Shown in pieces: positions 33,168 to 42,256 of a stretch of 64,000 nt of DNA (positions are counted from its first letter, which is position 1; every line of letters begins with the position of its first letter). The position numbers were made by a program, and so were the translations under genes. The DNA is taken from assembly GCF_023715725.1 (NCBI RefSeq), contig NZ_JAMBOT010000001.1, positions 868,001 through 932,000 on the forward strand, in the 5' to 3' direction. Below the pieces are notes generated by a model. It had not been told where the DNA came from. It did not search any database and saw nothing but the letters and a program-made list of their open reading frames with translations. This stretch comes from Paenibacillus pasadenensis. Its GTDB lineage: Bacteria > Bacillota > Bacilli > Paenibacillales > Paenibacillaceae.

Positions 33168-34850
33168 CTATATGCTGAGCTGCAGCTGACCTTCCGAAGC
33201 TGCTGCGTATCGTTCAAATGCAAGCAACTTGCCAGAGCCAATACAAAGCTCGGGGAGGTTAGCCCGGACCAGAGCTGTTGCCAGCGGCGGGCAAACGCTG
33301 TTGCCGCAACGGGCGACCTGCGCCGCCTTGCTTACCGGCTTGCCGTCGGCATACTTGTCGATGATGTAGCTGTCTGGAAAGCCCTGCGCCGCGAACAGCT
33401 CGTGAGGCTCCAGCATCCTCATGCCGATATCGACGATTTCATAATCAACGCCCTCTATCGTCACCAGCCCGAACCGGTCCTTGGTTGTCACCGTGTGCAG
33501 CGGGTCCGTTAGCTGCTGGCCGTTGTCGGCGCTGCCGTAGTATTTGAGCAAAAATGCACGTACCTCTCCGACATGCAGCCCGCCAGCCGTAATAGTCGGC
33601 ATAGGCTCCGTAACAAGCTGGCCGTCCTGGCATGTGCCACGCAGCTTAACGAGATGGCTGGTTACGAGTGAGGACTTGCCACCACCGCCAGCTGTGACCG
33701 TGCCAATTGGCTCCGCTGCATCGCTGCCAACGGATTGCCCGAAGTGGCGAGCGATAAAAGCAGATACAAGCGCATGCTTCCGGCCCCCGGCAACGACCGT
33801 TCCGAGCGGCTTATGCAGTCCGGGTACCCTGGGCGCTTGCCCCGGCCCCTCACCATAGCCAATTTCAATTAGCGTAGGACTCACAAGCAGGTGCTCGCCC
33901 TTTGTCGTGATGGTTGTCAGTGGGTCTATTACTTCGTACTGCAAGCGGTCGGAACCGAAACCTGTTTGCCCGATCCGGGCGATGTATGGAGTGACCACGC
34001 CCCAGCCGTTTTTAGCCGTGACGGTCTGCAGCGGCTCGTCGATCTCTTGCCCGCGAAACGCATCTCCATGATGATTGACCTTGATGACAAATGGATCAGG
34101 ACTGTCGATGACAAAGCGCTGGATGCCACGGGCGATGCGCCGCAGCGTGTTCTCGGCCAGCGGCTTCCGGCGTTCGAAGATACTCGGGCACGGGATCGAC
34201 CAATCGATAATTTCCGCTGCCGTGCGCCACGGCTGCAGCCGCCCGGACTTAACCGCCTCGCTTTCCGGGTCGCCATGCGTTGGCTCCGGCCAGACGATCG
34301 GCCTGCCATCCCGCCGGGCGACCAGAAACAGTCGTTTACGGATCGTCGGCGCGCCGTAGTCGCAGGCCCGCAGCTCCCGCCAGTCGACTTTGTAGCCGAG
34401 TCGCTTGAGAGCATTAACAAAGCAGTTAAACGTCCGGCCCTTATGTTTCGGGTCAGGCATGCCGTCCAGTAACGGGCCCCATGTTTTAAACTCCTCGACA
34501 TTCTCAAGCATGATCACTCTCGGTTTGACCGTCGCCGCCCAACGCACCGCTACCCAAGCGAGCCCGCGGATGCTTTTTTCGACCGGTTTGCCGCCTTTTG
34601 CTTTGGAAAAATGCTTGCAGTCCGGGCTGAGCCAAACCAATCCAACCGGCCTGCCAGCAGCCACCTCCCGGGGATCAACCTCCCAAACCGATTCGCAGTA
34701 ATGTCGCGTTTCCGGGTGGTTGGCCTCGTGCATGGCTATAGCATCGGGATCATGGTTAATCGCCACATCCACGCTGCGACCGATAGCTATTTCAATGCCG
34801 GTACTGGCTCCGCCTCCGCCGGCAAAGTTATCTATGACCATCTCCTGCAT
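33168..34850 (-). CDS. DNA (cytosine-5)-methyltransferase, orphan, multi-repeat target region
   Basis: 560 residues from ATG 34850 (AGAAAGGAG upstream; earlier in-frame codons are not used). Motif I is DNFAGGGGAST, the catalytic motif IV is WLSPDCKHFSKAKGG and motif VI is MLENVEEFK. The C-terminal half carries five degenerate repeats of the type P-x-x-T-x-T-x-K/G followed by a Leu-Val strand, the multi-target recognition form of phage C5-methyltransferases, before the closing QGFPDSYI/CGNSVCPPLA motifs. No restriction enzyme is next to it, so it likely protects phage DNA from several host nucleases. Confidence 0.9.
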   Translation of the reverse strand: MQEMVIDNFAGGGGASTGIEIAIGRSVDVAINHDPDAIAMHEANHPETRHYCESVWEVDPREVAAGRPVGLVWLSPDCKHFSKAKGGKPVEKSIRGLAWVAVRWAATVKPRVIMLENVEEFKTWGPLLDGMPDPKHKGRTFNCFVNALKRLGYKVDWRELRACDYGAPTIRKRLFLVARRDGRPIVWPEPTHGDPESEAVKSGRLQPWRTAAEIIDWSIPCPSIFERRKPLAENTLRRIARGIQRFVIDSPDPFVIKVNHHGDAFRGQEIDEPLQTVTAKNGWGVVTPYIARIGQTGFGSDRLQYEVIDPLTTITTKGEHLLVSPTLIEIGYGEGPGQAPRVPGLHKPLGTVVAGGRKHALVSAFIARHFGQSVGSDAAEPIGTVTAGGGGKSSLVTSHLVKLRGTCQDGQLVTEPMPTITAGGLHVGEVRAFLLKYYGSADNGQQLTDPLHTVTTKDRFGLVTIEGVDYEIVDIGMRMLEPHELFAAQGFPDSYIIDKYADGKPVSKAAQVARCGNSVCPPLATALVRANLPELCIGSGKLLAFERYAAASEGQLQLSI

Positions 34851-34938
34851 GGCTCTCTCCTTTCTGCCCCTGGGGGCTAGGAGGCCTGTGTCGGCCCCCG
34901 CTTTGCTGGGTGATTCGGTCGCCCCGATGCCCTTCGGC

Positions 34939-35103
34939 CTAAGCATTATCGTAGGCGTTATCCTCGGACTCTTCGTTATCATCTGGCTCAAAGTGGCCGA
35001 ATTCGATCTTGATCATGAGGTCCTTGATAAACCGGCGTACTTCCGGCGTTTGTTCGTCGCATGTTTCAGTGAGGTACTCTTCCAATTTGGTGCGGCTAAG
35101 CAT
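34939..35103 (-). CDS. small acidic phage protein
   Basis: 54 residues from ATG 35103 (TATAGGAGAAACGG upstream). Helical with a strongly acidic end (FEPDDNEESEDNAYDNA). Small acidic phage proteins sometimes mimic DNA, but nothing here proves that. Confidence 0.5.
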   Translation of the reverse strand: MLSRTKLEEYLTETCDEQTPEVRRFIKDLMIKIEFGHFEPDDNEESEDNAYDNA

Positions 35104-35173
35104 ATCCGTTTCTCCTATATTGACGCCTCGCGGCGAAATTGGTACAATCTGGACATAATCCGAAAGCATCGGT

Positions 35174-35215
35174 CATGGAGAGCCTGGGGCGCACACCCTG
35201 GGCTCTTTTTGTGTT
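35174..35215 (+). terminator. hairpin with plus-strand T-run
   Basis: AGAGCCTGGGG and ACCCTGGGCTCT pair around CGCAC and are followed by TTTTTG on the plus strand, opposite to the surrounding genes. It may stop antisense transcripts; no plus-strand gene ends here. Confidence 0.35.
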
Positions 35216-35216
35216 C

Positions 35217-35807
35217 TCAGCACGTTCCGTTAAGGACGCAGACATTTGCCGAAAGTTTGACTACCGCTGGGAGGTTCGTGCTGCCGGAATTATATTCGGA
35301 GAGGTCTACTCCAAGGTCTTGAAGTTGCTTAAATGCTTTGTCGCCATTGGTGCTAGCACTGATAATCGTGGACAGTTCGTCTTTAAGTTTCTGCAATTCC
35401 TGATACGCTGCGATCTTAGCTTGAAGTTCAGACTTGAGATCGGCCTGGAGAATGTCAAGGTCTTTAATCAGACCATTGGTACTCCTATCCAAAATGTTTT
35501 CCAATGCGTTCCTCGCTTGTTCCTGAACAATATCTTCTCGTAACGTTACAATGCGATTATTGACATCAAAGACAATTTCTTTGAAAAACCATCGATCAAA
35601 CCGTGTATGAGAATGTATAAGGTTTTCCAAGTTATTATTAAAAATCTGAGCTTGCCGTTCGAGTGATTCTGCTTCTTTAAAAAGATCGAAGATAACGGGC
35701 CGGAACCGATCTGCTACGTATGTGAGAGTTTCCTGTCTAATTGCTAAAAGTTTGATGTTTGATTTATTAACAATGAAATCCTTAAGGTCATTTTTACGAA
35801 TTGCCAT
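35217..35807 (-). CDS. coiled-coil phage protein of unknown function
   Basis: 196 residues, ATG 35807 with GGAGGTAATAAAC. Mostly helical with heptads (DLDILQADLKSELQAKIAAYQELQKLKDEL). More AT-rich than its neighbours. No family is recognised. Confidence 0.55.
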   Translation of the reverse strand: MAIRKNDLKDFIVNKSNIKLLAIRQETLTYVADRFRPVIFDLFKEAESLERQAQIFNNNLENLIHSHTRFDRWFFKEIVFDVNNRIVTLREDIVQEQARNALENILDRSTNGLIKDLDILQADLKSELQAKIAAYQELQKLKDELSTIISASTNGDKAFKQLQDLGVDLSEYNSGSTNLPAVVKLSANVCVLNGTC

Positions 35808-35848
35808 GTTTATTACCTCCCAAGTGTTTGTTTTTAATGTTTACAGGT

Positions 35849-36403
35849 TCATTTCCCTTGTAAGGAACTCGGCACCATTGGACCACCGCATTTTATGCAC
35901 CTGTCAACCTCAACGTTTGACGACCATCCGCAGCCCGGCCCCATTACCTTTCCTATAAGAGTCTTGTGCAGCCTATTGCAGACGAAGCGCTTTTTCTCAT
36001 TTACGCCCTCGCCCGTCGAACCTTCACTTGGTTCGTCTGCCAAGCCGGCCGCCGGCGCCTGTGCAGTTCCGCCGCCGCGGACAGCTTGTCGGCTAGGCTC
36101 GCTCCACTGTCCTGATAAACGATCTCCTCGAGCTGCTGCCGGGTCGCTAGGTGCCACGAAAGACGCTTCATGCTCGGATCGCTCCCTTTTCACGGCAGCC
36201 TCAACTGCCCACGCCAGATATGTGGCTGCCTTTTTCAAGTCTTCACTGCCATTCTTTTCCTTGTATCTGCAGGTGTATTTGATGACATTTCCGATGAGGT
36301 AAGCTTCAAAAGGTGGGAGATTCGCGGTGAAGGCCTGAATGACTTCGATTGTCTCCAGGCCACCGCGCTTGTAATGATTGGGGTTAACGGGACTATTACT
36401 CAC
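35849..36403 (-). CDS. DUF3310 (SaV-like) protein with C-terminal zinc ribbon
   Basis: 184 residues from GTG 36403 (GTGA overlap with the preceding stop). Residues 1-75 are a DUF3310 domain (NPNHYKRGGLETIEVIQAF, LIGNVIKYTCRYKEKNGSEDL). DUF3310 proteins are found in many phages near nucleotide and DNA metabolism genes. The middle is low complexity, and the end has FVCNRLHK and DRCIKCGGPM, a possible zinc ribbon. Confidence 0.75.
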   Translation of the reverse strand: MSNSPVNPNHYKRGGLETIEVIQAFTANLPPFEAYLIGNVIKYTCRYKEKNGSEDLKKAATYLAWAVEAAVKRERSEHEASFVAPSDPAAARGDRLSGQWSEPSRQAVRGGGTAQAPAAGLADEPSEGSTGEGVNEKKRFVCNRLHKTLIGKVMGPGCGWSSNVEVDRCIKCGGPMVPSSLQGK

Positions 36404-36552
36404 TTAAACACCGTCCTTTCGCGGTCGGTGTAGCGGTGCTTGATTACCATTTCGGAGTTGAGGTCTTTCAAAATCAGCCAATGCGCCCAGTCAAGCCCAT
36501 TGGATTTGAGGATAGTTCGCTGCTTAACGGTCGGACGCTTACCTGCTGCCAT
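36400..36552 (-). CDS. DUF6906-type small protein
   Basis: 50 residues from ATG 36552, with AAAAAGGAGGTGCGG upstream. The pattern MAAGKRPTVKQRTILKSNGL, then WLILKDLNSEMVIKHR, matches the DUF6906 family of Gram-positive phages. It overlaps both neighbours by a few bases. Confidence 0.6.
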   Translation of the reverse strand: MAAGKRPTVKQRTILKSNGLDWAHWLILKDLNSEMVIKHRYTDRERTVFK

Positions 36553-37339
36553 TAGGCCGCACCTCCTTTTTGGAGGACCACAGAATGCCTCGTACTCTCT
36601 GGCGGCTCAGTCCGTACCTTTCCGCCAGTTGTTCGAGCGTCTCACCTTTTTCGGCAGCGGTGATGATTTCAATGTTCCGCCGCGCGCAGCCTGCCTTGCT
36701 CATCCGGGGCTTGTAGGGCCGACGCTTGATTTTCGTTACATCAATTAATCCAGCCTGTTCCAATGCCTGATAAATTCGGTCATATCCGACGTGCAGCGTA
36801 GTGGCGATTTTCACGATTGGCGCTTTTTCTTTGCGCATTTTCACGATCTTTTCCGCCAATGCCGAATCCTTCTTTTGTTTGACTTCGATCCAGTTGGCAT
36901 CCTGCTCCACACAACCAAGCAGATTTGCCACGGTACGCTCAGTGAGGCCATATTTTACGGCGATTTCCTCATTCGTCCTGCCCTGCTGCCGTAAATCAGC
37001 CATTTCCTTGTTCCGTTTATACAACAGCTCTGCTTTTACAATATGACCGTTTAAATCAGCCCCTTGCTTCCGGCAGATAGCCCGCACGTGGTGGACCGTA
37101 GTATCAAACTCCTCTGCCACTAGGCGTACCGCGTTTGGCAATTTATCTTCAAACATGATTTTCTTAACCCGCGCCGCGATTTCGGGGTATAGGTCTTTAT
37201 CTAATCCCGTTTTATCGAATCCCTCCAAGAGTTCACGCACATCATCAATGGAGATTCCTTGCATTTCCGCGATTTCGTCCACCGTGAAGCCGCTACGCCT
37301 TTTCTGTAGCACATCTTTTTTTAATTCAACTCTGCTCAC
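36539..37339 (-). CDS. protein with five tandem helix-turn-helix units
   Basis: 266 residues from GTG 37339 (AAAGGAGACGG upstream; TTG 37342 also possible). Five HTH-like segments are spaced along the whole chain: FTVDEIAEMQGISIDDVREL, AVRLVAEEFDTTVHHVRAI, TNEEIAVKYGLTERTVANLL, IVKIATTLHVGYDRIYQAL and TLEQLAERYGLSRQRVRGIL. Basic linkers follow units four and five. A chain made almost only of HTH units should bind a long or repeated DNA site. Its place next to the VRR-NUC gene and origin suggests replication or transcription control of the phage. Confidence 0.65.
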   Translation of the reverse strand: MSRVELKKDVLQKRRSGFTVDEIAEMQGISIDDVRELLEGFDKTGLDKDLYPEIAARVKKIMFEDKLPNAVRLVAEEFDTTVHHVRAICRKQGADLNGHIVKAELLYKRNKEMADLRQQGRTNEEIAVKYGLTERTVANLLGCVEQDANWIEVKQKKDSALAEKIVKMRKEKAPIVKIATTLHVGYDRIYQALEQAGLIDVTKIKRRPYKPRMSKAGCARRNIEIITAAEKGETLEQLAERYGLSRQRVRGILWSSKKEVRPNGSR

Positions 37340-37646
37340 CAATACCGTCTCCTTTCGTTAGTCCTGCATCCGCCAGAGCCTGCTGCACCTCTGCCACACT
37401 CCGTGCGACAATGGCGAGACCGCCAGCTTTTTTAATTCGGAGGAGGTGCTGCTCCTGCAGCACACTCAGCTCCCCTCCATCACGTTTCACTTCAATATAG
37501 ACAGCACGGCCATTTACACATGCCAGAATGTCCGGCACACCAGCTGCGCTGTACAATCCGCCATGATGGTTCACCACGTAGGCGCCTAAACCTCGCAAAA
37601 ATCGAATGATCGATGTTTGAATGGATGATTCCTTACGAGCTGGCAT
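37326..37646 (-). CDS. VRR-NUC domain nuclease
   Basis: 106 residues, the minimal VRR-NUC fold of the PD-(D/E)xK superfamily: GVPDILACVNGRAVYIEVKRDGGELSVLQEQHL holds the catalytic D, ExK and the following Q. Stand-alone VRR-NUC enzymes of phages cut branched DNA. It overlaps both neighbours and belongs to the replication module. Confidence 0.85.
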   Translation of the reverse strand: MPARKESSIQTSIIRFLRGLGAYVVNHHGGLYSAAGVPDILACVNGRAVYIEVKRDGGELSVLQEQHLLRIKKAGGLAIVARSVAEVQQALADAGLTKGDGIGEQS

Positions 37647-37833
37647 CGTTTTTCTCCATGGATTGCTGCACCGATATCAGCCAAGCCCGGCAATCCTCTT
37701 CAATGAAACGAAAGTTTCCCTTCCCGACCTGAATCTTTGGCATTCCTTGCGAAGCGAGACGGTAAATCCATGATCTCGGACAATTCAGTCGCGCAGCCAG
37801 CTCTTCCGTTTTGAGGAATTGTCGATTCCCCAT
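37633..37833 (-). CDS. small helix-turn-helix (MerR/excisionase-type) protein
   Basis: 66 residues, ATG 37833 with GGAGGTGAGC. FLKTEELAARLNCPRSWIYRL and KIQVGKGNFRFIEEDCRAWL fit the HTH_17/excisionase-like winged helix. Likely a DNA architecture or regulatory factor of the replication region. Confidence 0.65.
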   Translation of the reverse strand: MGNRQFLKTEELAARLNCPRSWIYRLASQGMPKIQVGKGNFRFIEEDCRAWLISVQQSMEKNDASS

Positions 37834-37892
37834 ATGCTCACCTCCGAAACACCCTATGCAACTATAATAAACAATTTCAATGACAAAATCAA

Positions 37893-38333
37893 CTATTTGT
37901 TGCCTAATGGTTGCAAAAAAGTCAGCTCCGAAAGAGCGTGAGGAATCCAGTCTTTATAAGGATTCAGGCATGTTTTGGCGTTGTCATACTCTTCTTGACT
38001 CTGCCACCCTTTGTTGCAATCGATCTCCGGACGCAATACCCAAATTTTGTTGCCAGCCACCAGTCTCGTTCCACCGCCGCGCAAATAGTTCAGTGTCGCG
38101 GCAAACGCCATACACTTCTCCCGATCCACCAATTGATATCCCGCCGCGATCCGAAGTAGCTCTCCCCACAACTTGGAGTCCTCCGCCAGATCCGGGCGCG
38201 GGTCCTCCGTCACACTACGAGCAAAGCCATAGCGTTCTTCCGGGGCCTTAATCAGAGCGTCCACCGTCGGCCCTTTTTTCCTAATGGCCTTCCGCTCGGC
38301 TAATTTGCGCTGAAAATCGGCTTCAATACTCAT
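37893..38333 (-). CDS. phage protein of unknown function next to the origin
   Basis: 146 residues from ATG 38333 (GGGAGGTGTCCC upstream). A basic N-terminus (RKLAERKAIRKKGPTVD) precedes a helical part and an aromatic C-terminus. It is the first gene after the iteron-like array, so a replication role such as a helicase loader is possible but not shown. Confidence 0.55.
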   Translation of the reverse strand: MSIEADFQRKLAERKAIRKKGPTVDALIKAPEERYGFARSVTEDPRPDLAEDSKLWGELLRIAAGYQLVDREKCMAFAATLNYLRGGGTRLVAGNKIWVLRPEIDCNKGWQSQEEYDNAKTCLNPYKDWIPHALSELTFLQPLGNK

Positions 38334-38354
38334 TGGGACACCTCCCAAACGCCG

Positions 38355-38701
38355 TATGTCCACTTTTGTGGACATAAAATCAACAAATATGTCCACTAAT
38401 TTTAAAAGTCATGTCAGGTTTAAACCGCGCCAATACTGGGTTTTTCAAAAAATATGTCCACTATGTCCACAATGTCCACAAAAAAACGGATGAAACACTA
38501 TATAGGGTTTTATATGGCGCACACGGCATTATAGATTTACGTATTTTTGTGCGTGTGAAATTTCGCCCCATATATAGAGGTAAACCTTAAATTAGTGGAC
38601 ATAGTGGACATAAAAGGCTCCAAACCCGCGCCCCGCCTGGTTTTTTCGTATGTCCACTACTCATTTTTTTGTGGACATATATGTCCACTCTTGTGGACAT
38701 A
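38355..38701. repeat. iteron-like array, candidate phage replication origin
   Basis: At least twelve copies of TATGTCCAC or its complement lie in 347 bases: 38355, 38368 (inverted), 38388, 38453, 38462, 38471 (AATGTCCAC), 38595 and 38604 (inverted), 38649, 38671 (inverted), 38680 and 38693 (inverted). Some form perfect inverted pairs (38355-38376). The centre, about 38480-38594, is AT-rich with TATATAG and a CACACG...CGTGTG pair. No coding frame is present. It lies directly behind the primase-helicase gene. Confidence 0.65.
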
Positions 38702-41611
38702 TTAGGCCTCTTCATCAAAATTTCGCCGTTTGACGCCAACGAAATATTTGTAATCCTTGGACGCATCCTCGCCATACGAGACGTACACACGGCGCCGAAC
38801 CTTGTGCCGAACCTTTGCCTCGCCCTTCCGCTGATCGGTGAGCACCATGCCATTTTGCGCCCAATCCTTTAAGATGCGAGTCGGATTGAAGTTCCCCTCC
38901 CGCAAAACCTCATCAAACACCGTCGGAAAGTAAAACGTATATCCCTTCACATCAAAAGGCGCGCCGGACACCCGATCCCCAATGAATCCACTCCACACCG
39001 GGCGTGGACGGTCCGCAAATGTATCCTCGTGCGCTTCGGTCCAATCCATTAAATAGTCGTACGCCCGCGTGGCGTCGTCGACTTCCGCCTGCTTAACCAG
39101 CTGCGGGAACATCGTCTCCGCGAGCAGCAGAGCCTCGTCCCAGGCGTCGATCTCTTCCATCCCAAAGATGTACCGGCTCGCGTAGAAATCGCCCAGACAG
39201 GCCGCAGCGACGCTGGATAAGTGGCTGGTCAGATTGTCCGGAAAGCCTTCCTGCAGCGTTGCCACCATGCGCTCAAAGTCGTCCATGATCGCCCTGGGGT
39301 TCTCCTTACTGAGCGCCAGCAGCGCCTGAATGTACGTAGGCCCGGCGACGCCGTACGCACCATTGATACCACGGTGCACCGCCTGCGCCTTGAGCTCGTC
39401 GGGGATCGGCCGTCCGTACACTTCAAGCGTCCGTGTCTTAACGCCGGCCGTGGAGTTGTCCGCGCTGATCGGGTCCTCCCCTGTGGTGAGAATAATATTT
39501 TTCCAGGACTGGTACTCCCTGATGCCGCCGCCCTTGGAACCGCGGGTCTTGCCTTTCCCCATCGAGAGTGCGTAGACGAGCTTATCAATGAAGTCCTGCT
39601 TCCGTCCGGCGACCTGCTGCTCGTCGAGCCCGACCGGTAAGTCGTTGTAAAAGCCGCAGAGCTGCTCGATGCCGACGGCGGTCGTGTTGAAATTCGCCAT
39701 GATGTCCTCCGGTCGGCCCCACACACTCAAAGCCGCACTGAGCGCAGCTGTTTTGCCGCCGCGTGATCCGCCATAAGCGTGAAAGATGAATATCCGCCCG
39801 TTCACGATCCGCAGCAGCGGAGAAGCGAAGCTGCACGCCAGCATGAACCGGGCAATCGGAAACGCACGCAGCGGCTCAATAAATGACACCCAGTCTATGA
39901 GCTCACCGTGCCCGTGAAAGCCCTCCTGCTGATTCTTCATGTCAGGGTTATCAATCTCCATGTCGCCCTGTACGCCGGGAAAAAAGTGATTCGAGCCATA
40001 CCAGCCGAGCCGGGAAACGGTCTTAACGAGAGGAATTTCGCCGCCGTATACCTTTTCAAACTCGGACATGTAGCCAACAAAGGTCCTGGCCATTTCACTG
40101 TTCACGGGTATATCGAGGTTTGAGAGCATGGGAACCTTGCTCGCCATAGATACCATGTCCTTGTCGAGCGCAACCTTTTGCCATTCGTTGTCCCGCCACC
40201 AAGTGAGTTCAACCCTGGCGTCAGCGGTGCCGTCGACGCGCTTCATTCGGCGTGAAATAAATATCGGCGCATCGCAGGCCGTCGCTTCCTGCGGACCCTG
40301 GTCTGTGAAGATGACACGAGTTATGCCGCGTTCACTGATGTTCCAGTCTCCGAATTTACGGACCGCGAACTCGAAGGGCTTCTTCTCCAGCCAGGTGCCC
40401 TCCATCGGCGGCGCATCGTCGAGTTTTTCGACTACCTTGAGCTTGCTGTCCCGTTTCGCCCGCTCCGTGATGGCGCTGTTCAGGTCCCGCATGCTGATGT
40501 CGCGTCCGGCGAGATCCTTAATCTGCCCTTTCACAATGGCGAGCTCAGCCGGCTCTTTACGCTTCAGTACCGCGAGAGCGCCGATAACGTCCTCCGCAAA
40601 CACTTCCTCCCGGATCACTGCATCCTTCATACGGTCGATCAACGACGCGACAACCCCACGCGCTCCAGCTACCGCATCCGTTGCAAAACCAATTGGCGCC
40701 GTCACGCCGCAGCCGCCGTTCGGACAATCAAAACCGACGTTGTTCTGGATGTACTGGCAAGTGTGCGGCTTATCGCTCTGTAGCGCGTGTTCAATCTTCC
40801 GTTCCGTCTCCCGCTCGCTATAACCCGAGTAAGGCTTGCTCAACTCATGCACGGCAGCCGGACCATCATCCAGCGGCGCCAGGTTAGTCACCATGGCGTA
40901 CCATTCATTCTCCGGCAGCATAGCAGCGTCGTCCTTGCAATGGCGGCAAAACGCGCAGCCCGCAAGCACAGCAGCGGCACCTTTCGCCTTTCCCGCTTCA
41001 TAATTACCTCGGATCGCACGCAGCCGCTCTGTTTTCACTGCTGCAGCTGCTTTCTTGGGAGTGAACAACTTCAGGTACCAGTCCGGCTCCGGTCCGCCTG
41101 ACGCCAGCTCCGCGAGCCATTCCGGGCAATCTGCTGGTTCCAGATCATTATTCCATTCGTATACCCCGCCCGAAGGATGCAACGACGGCGCCACAACAAT
41201 GAAACCACCATCGCCACGAAAATCAATCCCGATCTTCTTCCTGCTAAAATTGGTGAGCGTGCCGCCGGGATGTTTGAACACGTAGTGCCGACCGCCGCTG
41301 CCCGTCGTCGCCGTCAGCGTATCCGGCAGCGCGCCGCGATCAGCTTCAATCAGGGCGAGGGACGCGAAGCCATCCGCGTCCCCTTCTTTCTTTGCTTTAT
41401 CGATATCAAGTACAATAATGCCGCTCACTGCGCCAGTTGGTATGCCTATATTTCGTTCGTTCCCCTTGAACCACGCTGTTACCAAGTCCCGCGAGGGATG
41501 CTTGGTACTGAAGCTCTGCCAAGATATAGCCGGCTTCTTATCGCGTGGATGCAGGGGGATGACGCTCCATCCCCGCTGCAAGTATTTCAGAGCTATTTCG
41601 AGTTGTGTCAT
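38702..41611 (-). CDS. PrimPol primase fused to DUF927-type helicase
   Basis: 969 residues from ATG 41611. Residues about 1-170 form a primase-polymerase (Prim-Pol) domain with an intact metal site (GIIVLDIDKAK), SGGRHYVFK and GGFIVVAPS. A Cys/His cluster with a CAFCRHCKDDAA knuckle follows. The C-terminal half is a DUF927-type helicase with Walker A GGSRGGKTAALSA and Walker B-like LPVGLDEQQ. This is the main replisome protein of the phage, since no DNA polymerase of family A or B is present. The stop codon touches the iteron array. Confidence 0.85.
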   Translation of the reverse strand: MTQLEIALKYLQRGWSVIPLHPRDKKPAISWQSFSTKHPSRDLVTAWFKGNERNIGIPTGAVSGIIVLDIDKAKKEGDADGFASLALIEADRGALPDTLTATTGSGGRHYVFKHPGGTLTNFSRKKIGIDFRGDGGFIVVAPSLHPSGGVYEWNNDLEPADCPEWLAELASGGPEPDWYLKLFTPKKAAAAVKTERLRAIRGNYEAGKAKGAAAVLAGCAFCRHCKDDAAMLPENEWYAMVTNLAPLDDGPAAVHELSKPYSGYSERETERKIEHALQSDKPHTCQYIQNNVGFDCPNGGCGVTAPIGFATDAVAGARGVVASLIDRMKDAVIREEVFAEDVIGALAVLKRKEPAELAIVKGQIKDLAGRDISMRDLNSAITERAKRDSKLKVVEKLDDAPPMEGTWLEKKPFEFAVRKFGDWNISERGITRVIFTDQGPQEATACDAPIFISRRMKRVDGTADARVELTWWRDNEWQKVALDKDMVSMASKVPMLSNLDIPVNSEMARTFVGYMSEFEKVYGGEIPLVKTVSRLGWYGSNHFFPGVQGDMEIDNPDMKNQQEGFHGHGELIDWVSFIEPLRAFPIARFMLACSFASPLLRIVNGRIFIFHAYGGSRGGKTAALSAALSVWGRPEDIMANFNTTAVGIEQLCGFYNDLPVGLDEQQVAGRKQDFIDKLVYALSMGKGKTRGSKGGGIREYQSWKNIILTTGEDPISADNSTAGVKTRTLEVYGRPIPDELKAQAVHRGINGAYGVAGPTYIQALLALSKENPRAIMDDFERMVATLQEGFPDNLTSHLSSVAAACLGDFYASRYIFGMEEIDAWDEALLLAETMFPQLVKQAEVDDATRAYDYLMDWTEAHEDTFADRPRPVWSGFIGDRVSGAPFDVKGYTFYFPTVFDEVLREGNFNPTRILKDWAQNGMVLTDQRKGEAKVRHKVRRRVYVSYGEDASKDYKYFVGVKRRNFDEEA

Positions 41612-41680
41612 GTAAGCGCCAGCACTCCCTTCACACCCTGCTCTCTTCCGCGCCTCCCCCAAGGCGTCGCCCTCAGGCGA

Positions 41681-42238
41681 TTAAAGAGCAACCCGAGCCT
41701 TTTCGAGCAAGAAATCCTCAAATGCATCGGGCAAATCTACAATTTCATTTTCATCTCCGTACCATTCATATGATCCGCCCCCGACCACACTGGGAGGAAG
41801 CATCGTGTACCAGCCATCCCCTTTGACAGCAAGGTTTCCGCTGATTCGCAGCGAACTGAGCTTCTGCTCAAACCGGAACAGATGCGTCACGTTGTAGTCG
41901 CCGTAGTCATAGCCGCGTTCCGGGCCCCAACTCGGCGGATACCGCCGGATCATGAGTGTTGGAGGCAGCGGACGGATTGCTTTTTCAATCCGCCGCAGCG
42001 TTCCTGCTCCGTCCCGACCGGAAAATTCAAACGCTATGATACCGCTGTTTACTCCGGTGCAGAGGGCGATATTATTTTCTGCGACACTGAACCAGCGGCG
42101 CAGCGTGCTGTTATCAGGATGATTTTCATTGTAATATTGCCATCCCGATTCAAGAGCGGACTTGGAATCAGGATACGTCGGAATAATAGGATAACCACGA
42201 TCAACCAGGTACCGCGCCCATGGAAGCTGACTTTTCAT
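41681..42238 (-). CDS. second Prim-Pol-like protein, catalytic metal site degraded
   Basis: 185 residues, ATG 42238 with AGGAGGAGTC. It follows the same fold as the N-terminus of the next gene (PWARYLVDRGYPIIPTYPDSKSALESGW; NNIALCTGVNSGIIAFEFSG; LAVKGDGWYTMLPPSVV), but where the active partner has LDID it has FEFS, so both metal-binding aspartates are changed. It is probably an inactive partner that binds DNA or the primase, or a remnant of duplication. Confidence 0.7.
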   Translation of the reverse strand: MKSQLPWARYLVDRGYPIIPTYPDSKSALESGWQYYNENHPDNSTLRRWFSVAENNIALCTGVNSGIIAFEFSGRDGAGTLRRIEKAIRPLPPTLMIRRYPPSWGPERGYDYGDYNVTHLFRFEQKLSSLRISGNLAVKGDGWYTMLPPSVVGGGSYEWYGDENEIVDLPDAFEDFLLEKARVAL

Positions 42239-42256
42239 TGTTGACTCCTCCTCAAT

